Source: CAYUNA01 sp047629355 (lineage in GTDB: Bacteria; Bacteroidota; Bacteroidia; Chitinophagales; Saprospiraceae). Taken from it: a stretch of DNA of 36,578 nt. Position numbers and translations under genes: made by a program. How positions within the stretch are numbered: the stretch's first letter is position 1; each line of letters opens with the position of its first letter. Positions 9,195 through 16,300 of this stretch are shown here, piece by piece. The notes under the pieces were generated by a model, which was not told where the DNA came from, ran no database searches, and saw only the letters and a program-made list of their open reading frames with translations. The stretch spans positions 1 to 36,578 of the forward strand of contig JBLHWU010000034.1 of NCBI GenBank assembly GCA_047629355.1, read 5' to 3'.

Positions 9195-9256
9195 AAGGGG
9201 ATTTTAAGGGGCAAAAACGGTTTTTGCAAAACCATTTTTGTCCCTCAAACTCCCTT
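9195..9256. repeat. Family 2 hairpin, copy c
   Basis: AAGGGGATTTTAAGGGGC and CAAAAACGGTTTTTGC pair with GCAAAACCATTTTTG and TCCCTCAAACTCCCTT. This is the copy with the most complete right arm. Confidence 0.75.
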
Positions 9257-9498
9257 TATTAAAACAAGAACAAATTTGTATTTCACTGAATTTGTCAAAG
9301 AACCATAATTTTTAGAAATGCAAACAAATTGATTGTTAGTTATTTAGGGTTTGTAGGACAACTTTAAAACGATAATAATGGCTTGAAAAATTACTGAAGG
9401 TACACTCAAAATGAATATTTAAAAATTTTTCATAAAAAATGTGACCTAATCTTTTCTTTATTCGTCTGAATAAGTGAGTGAGAAAATTGGTCTTTTGA

Positions 9499-9537
9499 AT
9501 CGAAGAGGTGAAAATTTCGCCTCTTTGATTTTTTTTT
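9499..9537 (+). terminator. Intrinsic terminator with no gene upstream
   Basis: ATCGAAGAGGTGAAAATTTC followed by GCCTCTTTGAT folds into a stable stem and is followed by nine T. The nearest upstream plus-strand gene ends at 8692, so it may end a small RNA. Confidence 0.7.
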
Positions 9538-9607
9538 ATTTCTTATCAGCTGCAACTGAACACTTTAAGAGTTATTACCTTTATATAAAAGGTAATGTAA
9601 TTTTTAT

Positions 9608-9615
9608 TACATTTG
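9608..9615 (+). promoter_or_regulatory. -7 box for the BON-LysM gene
   Basis: TACATTTG matches TAnnTTTG perfectly and lies 38 bases before the start codon. Just upstream are two short palindromes, ATTACCTTTATATAAAAGGTAAT and TGTAATTTTTATTACA, where a regulator could bind. Confidence 0.55.
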
Positions 9616-9652
9616 CTTAAACATTATTAATCAATCAAAATTCGAATTTTCT

Positions 9653-10135
9653 ATGGGATTATTTTCATTCCTCAAAAAAGCTGGTGCATCTTTGGTGGGC
9701 GGCAGCAAAAAAACGGTTACTGCAGATTCTCCAGAACCAGTAGATACGGGTATTTCAAATGAGCAAAGAGAAGTATTGTTAAAAGGAATTGTGACCAGTC
9801 ACGGTTTGGATATTAACAATATGTCTTTGGATGTGAACGGTGACTCCGTAACTGTTTATGGTGAAGTACCTTCGCAAGATGAGCGCGAAAAAGTTATTTT
9901 AGCTTTGGGTAACGTTTCAGGTATCGCAACTGTCGATGACCGAACGTCTATTGTAGCGCCACCATCTGTTTTTCATACTGTTGTCAAAGGAGACACATTG
10001 GGTAAAATTGCTAAAAACTATTATGGTGACGCAATGCGCTACCCAGAAATTTTTGAAGCAAACAAGCCGATGTTGGCAGACCCAGATAAAATTTATCCTG
10101 GTCAATCATTGCGTATTCCAAATGCGAATGCATAA
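9653..10135 (+). CDS. lysM: BON and LysM domain protein (YgaU/Kbp-like)
   Basis: A 160-residue protein with the same order as E. coli YgaU/Kbp, a potassium-binding stress protein. A short N-terminal segment (MGLFSFLKKAG) leads into a BON domain at about residues 37-103, with the VNGDSVTVYGEVPSQDEREKVILALGNVSGI pattern split over its sheets. A LysM domain follows at about 107-157 (HTVVKGDTLGKIAKNYYGDA, then IFEANKPML and IYPGQSLRIP). No signal peptide is evident, so a cytoplasmic role like that of Kbp is more likely than wall binding. It is monocistronic, with a perfect -7 box upstream and a palindrome plus a bidirectional terminator downstream. The family name is secure from domain order; potassium binding is transferred from the E. 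coli protein. Confidence 0.9.
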   Translation: MGLFSFLKKAGASLVGGSKKTVTADSPEPVDTGISNEQREVLLKGIVTSHGLDINNMSLDVNGDSVTVYGEVPSQDEREKVILALGNVSGIATVDDRTSIVAPPSVFHTVVKGDTLGKIAKNYYGDAMRYPEIFEANKPMLADPDKIYPGQSLRIPNANA

Positions 10136-10142
10136 ATGAAAA

Positions 10143-10286
10143 GAATTTAGTAAGTTGAGATATAATCTGCTGTTATTTTTTCTTGTAAAAAGCTAGAAAA
10201 TTAGTGCATAGTCGTTGCTACGGACTTATTTTTTATATTCTTTAGAAGGAAAAAGAACAAGGACAATTGCTTAACTTACTAAATCC
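10143..10286. repeat. 144-bp imperfect palindrome, possible diverged family 1 copy
   Basis: The outer arms AATTTAGTAAGTT and AACTTACTAAATC pair. The centre GCATAGTCGTTGCTACGGAC resembles the family 1 centre (GATAATTGTTGATACTTTGA) in its GTTG.TAC..GAC core. It lies directly after the lysM stop. Confidence 0.55.
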
Positions 10287-10306
10287 TTTTGATTAAATGG
10301 CAATAT

Positions 10307-10344
10307 AAAAAAAGCCTGACTGCGTTTGTAGTCAGGCTTTTTTT
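10307..10344. terminator. Bidirectional intrinsic terminator
   Basis: Seven A, then GCCTGACT-GCGTTTGT-AGTCAGGC, then seven T. It lies between the convergent lysM and SRPBCC genes. Confidence 0.9.
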
Positions 10345-10362
10345 ATCCTAATTTTTTATATT

Positions 10363-10836
10363 TTAAAATTCACCATAGAGTTCAACCAACTTCTTATTTC
10401 GGAATTCAAAGATTCCTTCTATTTGTTTGCCAACAAAAAGCCACTCTGTCAACACACCAATAGGACCTAAAGGCAGTAAATAATCAATAATATCCGTCAT
10501 TTCTACGCCTCCATCAATCTCCCGAAAGTGGTGCTGATGGTGCCATATTTTATAAGGACCCACCCGTTGTTCGTCTACGAAAAATTCTCGCTCGCGGACC
10601 TGTGTAATCTCCGTAACCCAAGTCATTGGAATGTTTAAAACAGGCTTAACCTTGTATTCGATAAATTGACCTGGGTACATGCGGTCAGGCAATTCACCTC
10701 TGGGTACAAGGTTGAGTTCTTCAGGTGTCATGACCTTCAAATTCTTTGGAGAAGAGAAAAATTCCCACGCTTCGTCGAGCGTGATTGGAATTTTTTGAAT
10801 AGATTTAAGTTGATGCATGTTTATAGATTTTTCCAT
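10363..10836 (-). CDS. SRPBCC-family ligand-binding-fold protein
   Basis: A 157-residue single-domain protein of the START/SRPBCC (Bet v1-like) fold. The pattern is typical of the 'cell division inhibitor/cyclase' subgroup: IPITLDEAWEFFSSPKNLKVMTP near the N-terminus, then PGQFIEYKVKPVLNIPMTWVTEI, REREFFVDEQ, GPYKIWHHQHHFREI and MTDIIDYLLPLGPIG. The ligand is unknown. The ATG at 10836 is used; a second ATG at 10818 (MHQLKSIQKIPI) gives the length more common in this subgroup and is equally plausible. The upstream start abuts a family 1 palindrome (10838-10991), so the 5' leader lies within a repeat. The gene ends at a shared terminator with lysM. Confidence 0.85.
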   Translation of the reverse strand: MEKSINMHQLKSIQKIPITLDEAWEFFSSPKNLKVMTPEELNLVPRGELPDRMYPGQFIEYKVKPVLNIPMTWVTEITQVREREFFVDEQRVGPYKIWHHQHHFREIDGGVEMTDIIDYLLPLGPIGVLTEWLFVGKQIEGIFEFRNKKLVELYGEF

Positions 10837-10837
10837 T

Positions 10838-10991
10838 AAATAATGGTGAAAGAATGAGTCCGAAAAATTGGGCGAGTTTATCTTGTTCTCAGTTTTTCTT
10901 TAAAATAGAGCGTCTTGTTAATACGCTGATTGATTTTAAAGGAAAAATGGGTCTGTCGAGGTGGTGGAGTTATTTTTTTACAGTTATTAAA
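10838..10991. repeat. 154-bp imperfect palindrome, family 1 copy e
   Basis: The left arm TAATGGTGAAAGAATGAGTC is related to the right arm of copy a. The right arm GGTGGAGTTATTTTTTTACAG is related to its left arm. The inner stem TTTTTCTTTAAAAT / ATTTTAAAGGAAAAA encloses AGAGCGTCTTGTTAATACGC. Confidence 0.75.
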
Positions 10992-11026
10992 ACAGTAGAA
11001 AGAGGAAATGGTTTTATTTTAAAATT

Positions 11027-12433
11027 CTAAATCGTCTTCAATTTCTCCAACAACTTCAACAACTTCACATTCAGCGAAGGATTGGCATTGAAAAACATGT
11101 CATTAATTGTAATCCAGTCCTTTTGCTGCTCGATAGTTTGCAGGTTTTTATAATAAACTCGTTGCGCAGTTTCAAATTGCATTTTCCAATAAATCGCCTT
11201 TTCTGTCATCGCAAAACCCTCTTTGGCTGAACCTAAAATAGTTTGGTCACAGATGAAAAATATTTTCTCGCCTTTTGCTGGAAACAAGAAATTTTTGCTG
11301 GCATTTTGCAGCCGTTTCACAGGCATCTTTATAAAGTCAAAATCAATACGTTCACTTTCATTCTCAAAATCAAGATAATCCAAAATCATGGCAGATAAAT
11401 CAATATTTTCAGGAGTGATGTTTTGATATTGTAAAATGTTTTCAGAAAGTGGAACATCGTTCAAATCCTGACAATAAAGGACAATAAAATAATCTGTCAG
11501 CTCTGTAAAGGTATGTTCCAAAAGCGCATTTTCGTCTTTTAATAGGTTAGACTTGTCTTGTCTGATTTTCTGAATTTCTTCCGCCAGTTGTTTGATGCGG
11601 ATTTCAAAACTTAATTTGAAATCAGAAGTTTCGAATCTATCAACGTAAGTATTGTATTTTGCTGGATTTTGTTCGGTTTTTACCTGTTTTTCAAAGGCAT
11701 CCGCAAATTTTTGAAAGAGCTCCTCTTCTATATTATCATTCGGATTTTCTTCAAAAAGGTCGTTGGTGGGTTGCGGGTTTTCTAAGTCAAAGGTTTCAAT
11801 TTCTTCTTCCTCAATGAATGATTCATTGAGGGTCTCCTTTACGATTTCCACATCTTCAATAAAGGGACTTTCAAGGGGGGCATCTTTGATAATTTCTGGT
11901 TCAATATCGGCAGGCTCTATAATGGGGAGTTCAACGATTTCAAAAGGAATATTGGCTTTTGTCAAAATAGAATCAGTAGTTTCTGCTAAGGTATTTTCAA
12001 AACTGAAGTCAAATTTTTCCTCAATTTCTTCGTCTTTTTCTTCAGTTATGGTTGTATCAATATTAATACCAGCATCATTTTCTTCTTTCTTTTCTTCTGC
12101 AAAATTCTCTAATTCAGGTCTTTCAAAAACCAATTCTAGCTTATCTTCTAAGTCGTCGTCTAAAATATCATTTAAGTCTTCTTCATTTTCCAAAATAGGC
12201 GCTTTTTCTTCAAGAATATCATCAAAAATCGACCGTTTTTTGTTCTGAGGAATCGTCGTTGGTACTGGTGCGAAAAAATCAAAATTACATTTTTCACAAG
12301 CCCTGGCATCCACAGGATTAATGTGATTGCAATCTGGACAATCTTGTGTTTCTTGCTCCATTTTTGCGCCACAATGGTGACAAAACTTTGCGGCATCAAA
12401 GGTAGAACGTTGGCAACTACGGCATTTTCTCAT
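11027..12433 (-). CDS. Double zinc-ribbon protein with long acidic linker, function unknown
   Basis: Two tandem zinc ribbons open the protein: Cys4-x2-Cys7...Cys18-x2-Cys21 and Cys32-x2-Cys35...Cys46-x2-Cys49, counted from the ATG at 12433. About 180 residues follow that are dominated by Glu and Asp (low complexity, probably disordered). The last ~200 residues are more ordered, with predicted helices and no recognised domain. No signal peptide or membrane segment. A GTG at 12478 and an ATG at 12457 are in frame upstream, but a perfect -7 box at 12489-12496 would start RNA near 12482, too close for the GTG; the zinc-ribbon proteins of this type also begin right before the first CxxC. Function is unknown; the architecture suggests a nucleic-acid- or protein-binding scaffold, which is inference. 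Confidence 0.75.
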   Translation of the reverse strand: MRKCRSCQRSTFDAAKFCHHCGAKMEQETQDCPDCNHINPVDARACEKCNFDFFAPVPTTIPQNKKRSIFDDILEEKAPILENEEDLNDILDDDLEDKLELVFERPELENFAEEKKEENDAGINIDTTITEEKDEEIEEKFDFSFENTLAETTDSILTKANIPFEIVELPIIEPADIEPEIIKDAPLESPFIEDVEIVKETLNESFIEEEEIETFDLENPQPTNDLFEENPNDNIEEELFQKFADAFEKQVKTEQNPAKYNTYVDRFETSDFKLSFEIRIKQLAEEIQKIRQDKSNLLKDENALLEHTFTELTDYFIVLYCQDLNDVPLSENILQYQNITPENIDLSAMILDYLDFENESERIDFDFIKMPVKRLQNASKNFLFPAKGEKIFFICDQTILGSAKEGFAMTEKAIYWKMQFETAQRVYYKNLQTIEQQKDWITINDMFFNANPSLNVKLLKLLEKLKTI

Positions 12434-12488
12434 GTATAAACGATGTTTTTTAGTCATCAGTATTTTGTGGAACACCACGATTCTTCCT

Positions 12489-12496
12489 CAAATTTA
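12489..12496 (-). promoter_or_regulatory. -7 box for the zinc-ribbon gene
   Basis: TAAATTTG on the minus strand, a perfect TAnnTTTG match. The predicted RNA start near 12482 supports the ATG at 12457 or 12433 over the GTG at 12478. Confidence 0.5.
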
Positions 12497-12585
12497 CAAC
12501 TTAATTTTGATTTAGAAAAGTGTCCTGCTTTTTTATAGAAAATTGATGGCTGAGTTATTATTTTATCTCTATTAATTCTACTTTA

Positions 12586-12957
12586 AGAAACGCGAAATAA
12601 ATAAATTCAGATTCTTGGGAGTGAGGTTCTGTTCTCCGTTTTTGTAACTACTCAGGTGGTTTTTAGTCTATTTTTAGTTAAAAATAGTTAAAATAATGCC
12701 TTTTAAGTTACGGAAATGTTAAAAAAAATAATGATTTTTTGTCAAAAATTTGAGAAAATCAGACAAATATCATTTTTAAACAAAAATATAAATAACTGAT
12801 AATCAATAAATTAAAGTACCTGAGTAGTTACCCGTTTTTGCTTTGAAACTGCGATTTATATTGACATAATGAGCATTTTTAAAGTGAAAAATGAGGACAA
12901 AACATCTTTGCCTGTCCCTATGGGGCAAGAATCTATAGTTATTTATTTCACATTCCT
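12586..12957. repeat. Family 1 palindrome copy f, split by a MITE
   Basis: The outer arms AAGAAACGCGAAATAAATAA and TTATTTATTTCACATTCCTT pair, and AGATTCTTGGG pairs loosely with GGGGCAAGAATCT. The centre is GCGATTTATATTGACATAAT followed by GAGCATTTTTAAAG. The left arm is interrupted at 12644-12831 by an inserted element. Removing that element and one copy of its 8-bp duplication restores GTTCTCCGTTTTTGCTTTGA, the sequence expected from copies b and d. Confidence 0.85.
12644..12831. mobile_element. 188-bp MITE with 14-bp perfect TIRs, IS66-like signature
   Basis: It starts GTAACTACTCAGGT and ends ACCTGAGTAGTTAC, perfect 14-bp inverted repeats. It is flanked by a perfect 8-bp direct repeat, CCGTTTTT at 12636-12643 and 12832-12839. 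The interior is AT-rich and non-coding. Ends beginning GTAA together with an 8-bp target duplication are the known signature of the IS66 family, so a full-length IS66-type element elsewhere in the genome probably mobilised it. Confidence 0.85.
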
Positions 12958-13116
12958 TAAGTCCCAATTTCGCCTCATAAACACTCCTGTGTTCTTATGT
13001 TTGTCTTCATAATTTAAAGTTCGACAGTAAAGCATAAATTAGCGTCTTCCAGTCACTTTCTCGAACAATTCATAAATTCTTTACATTTATTGTTAGGGGA
13101 ATGCATGAAATAAGTC

Positions 13117-13124
13117 TATTTTTG
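13117..13124 (+). promoter_or_regulatory. -7 box upstream of the giant surface protein
   Basis: TATTTTTG matches TAnnTTTG, with a TTG 24 bases upstream. It would give a leader of about 190 nt. Confidence 0.45.
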
Positions 13125-13154
13125 CAAATATTAAAATCTGTTAAAAAGGAAAAC

Positions 13155-13183
13155 TTCTCTTTGTTTTTGAAAAGAGATTTTTT
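13155..13183 (+). terminator. Terminator-like hairpin in the leader of the giant gene
   Basis: TCTCTTT and AAAGAGA pair around a short T/G/A loop, followed by six T. It lies between the candidate promoter and the start codon at 13322, so it could attenuate transcription or end a short RNA. The stem is only 7 bp. Confidence 0.4.
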
Positions 13184-13321
13184 GGAAAAAATACACTATC
13201 CGTTCTCACCGTAACATCCAATATCTTCTCTTTTTGGTTAAGCAACAAAATACGGCACATTGTCGAAATTCATTTAAGTGACTCCAACTGACCAATGTTA
13301 TTAAATTAGAAAAACTTTGCA

Positions 13322-16300
13322 ATGAAACAGCACTACTATCAGATTTTACTCATTTCAGTCTTCCTTTTTTTAATCGGAAATCAACTGTCCGCCCAATGTC
13401 CTGACCTTACCAACGCGACGTTGGATGGGATAGATTGTATCAATGGAACGACCGCTTGCGACGTCTGCGCAGGAGACGTTATTTCCCTCAATGTGGAAGG
13501 AACGGATTTGCCTGACGGAGGAACAATTGACTGGTTTTACTCCGATTCTCCAGGTTTTAATCCATATAACGGGCAAGGGACATTTATGGGAAGTGCAGAT
13601 ATTTCTACTACTTCTAACGACCCACCGTGTACCAATTGTCCGGAATTGTTAGCCATTATGGTGGATGCTTGCGGAAGCGAAGACAATGAGTTTATGGTGG
13701 TATGGTCTGGAAGTGGGTTTGATGTTAATAGCTTCACTTTAGATTATGACAGCAATAATAATTTTGGCGTACCTCAAAATGATGATGTGAATTTGGGAGG
13801 AAGTTGTACTTGGGCAAATCCTGATCCTGGACTAATTACGGGAACAGGTTGTGGAAATGTGGTTGCTGCGGGTCCTGGAACAAGTATTCCAGCCAATGCA
13901 CCAGTCATCGTTTTTCCGAGTTCTGGTGCAAATGCTACCTTTGATTTTTCGAGTTTGTGTATCACTGGCATTACGATTTATGTGATGCAAAGTAGTTGTA
14001 ATCGAGATGCAGGTGCCTTTACAAATGGTAGCTCTAGCGCAAACAATTTGAGAACGACGACAATTGGCTTGAATAATTGTCCTTGTACAGATGCTATAAC
14101 TTATGATAGAAACCAGATGCAACCCCCTGCAGATGGCGACTTTGTGGTAAGTATACCTCTTCCACCGCCATTCGATTTACAATACGGAAATTTCGGTTGT
14201 ACCTTTCCAATGGGCGTTATTTTTCCACCCAATGTAGGTGGTACAATGAGCACAGTTGACCAATTTGACTTCACAGTACCTACTGCAATGTGTAATGGTG
14301 GGCCATATTATGTGACTGGAATAATCAACCCTGCCCCAATGGCTCCTTGTAATCAAGAGTTGACGCAAGAATTGACGTTTAATGTGCTTTGTCCTATTGC
14401 AAATCCAATAATGACACAGGCTTGTTTTAATCCAACGATTGCTAATTTTATAGATTTAACGCAATTTGAAAGTGCCATTAATGGAGGTTCAGGTTTGCCG
14501 GTTAATTGGTTTAATGATGCCGCCGGACTTAACCCCGTTTCACCACCTTTAAGCAATGCATTGATTGATCCCAATGAACCTAATTTTTATGTAACTATTG
14601 GTTCGGGAAGTTGTGTGTCAGAAATAGAAGTTTTTATCATAACGCTTGTTATGGGACCTGATTTGGGCAATTTTATGTTTGAATTAGACCCGACCGAAAG
14701 TTGTGGGCCAGCTAATGTTTCCGTGATATTTATGTATCCAGGTGGAGGTGTTTATGACGTTGTTTTAGATGTTGCTGGAAGTAATTGGCAACAGATGGTT
14801 GTCAGTGGTGCACCTTTTCTATTGGGGAATTTTAATCAAACTACAGATGTTACTTTATTATCTGTTGATGATGGAAGTTGTCCAGTTACCTTTTCTCCCG
14901 CGCCTGTCGAAACGTTTACGATTGAAACGCCGCCCAATGCTGCGCCATTTTCAATGGAAATGTGTGAAGATGAAAACGGCGAAGCGACTTTTGACTTGAC
15001 CAGTATTGACGACGACGTGAATTTAAATTCTGGAGAACCGGTAAACTGGTTTGAGGAGAATATGGGGAATACACCCATTAATACATCTTCTAATTATACG
15101 ATTAACAATACAACTACCATTTTTGCAAATGTCGGAACAGCGCCTTGTTTCTCTCAATTTGTCAGTATAGATTTGACCATAAATGATGCCCCTGAAGCAT
15201 TACCTGAAACCTTGGACGCTTGTGATGATGGCAACGGATTTGCTGATTTTGACTTGACTTCCTTGGATAATGATGTCAACAATGGCTCTGGTAACACCGT
15301 TACTTGGTATGAAACCCAAGATTTGAATGACCCAATCGTCGGACCACAAAATTACAACTCTAATGGAGGTTCTGTTTATGCAGTAGTGGATGATGGACAA
15401 TGTTCCTCTGGTTTTGTAGAAATAACCTTGACCGTAATCGCTGGTGGCACGCCTAACTTGGGGATAGTAACGCTTTGTGAAACGGATATGCTTTATAACT
15501 TGACACCGTTGGAAGATACCAATTTTTCTATCGGAATGTGGACTGGCAATGGCGTTAGTGGCGATTTTTTCGACCCCGCTGGACAAAGTCCTGATGTAGT
15601 TTTAACTTTTATACCAACGGGCGATTGTGTACAAGACGGAATGACGATAATCACCGTAAATGCTGCACAAATACCCGTTTTAGGTACAGAAACAATTTGC
15701 GATGTCGATGGAATATATGACCTATCGAATTTAGTAGATGCTGCATTTCCAATAGGCACTTGGTCTGGCAATGGCGTGCAAGCAGATGGCGTAACTTTCG
15801 ACCCTGCCGGTCAAGTTAGCCCTGTTACTCTTACATTTCAGTCCGATACAGATTGTACAAATGCAGAAACGACAACCCTTATTATTGAAAATGCAACACC
15901 TGTTATACTAGCAACGGGCGAGACTTGCGAAGACGACGGTTTATTTGATTTAAATACCTTATTGCCTGCAGGGTCAACGACGGGCACTTGGTCTGGAACA
16001 GGCGTAGAGGCAGATGGTTTTAATTTCAATCCGATTGGCTTATCGGGTTCGAACACGGTAACTTTTACACCTAACGAAGGTTGTGTAATTGGTGGAACGA
16101 CGACCGTTTTTGTAGCAGCAGATGTGGTCACGAATATTACCGAAACGTTCTGTTCTGGTTCTGGTAATTCAGTAATGTCTGGCATGGATGTTTATGATGA
16201 AATGACACCGATGGGAACGACGACTCTAACGACAGAATTTGGCTGCGATTCAATTATCAACGTTAATCTAATTTTTGAAACCCCAGTAGATGGCACTTAC

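Noticed and set aside
11763..12248. 161-residue Ser-rich frame on the plus strand
   Set aside because: It is the antisense of the Glu/Asp-rich linker of the zinc-ribbon gene; GAA/GAT codons read backwards give Ser/Phe runs.
12434..12478. GTG start of the zinc-ribbon gene
   Set aside because: It would lie about 4 bases from the predicted transcription start, and the ATG at 12433 places the first CxxC in its usual position.
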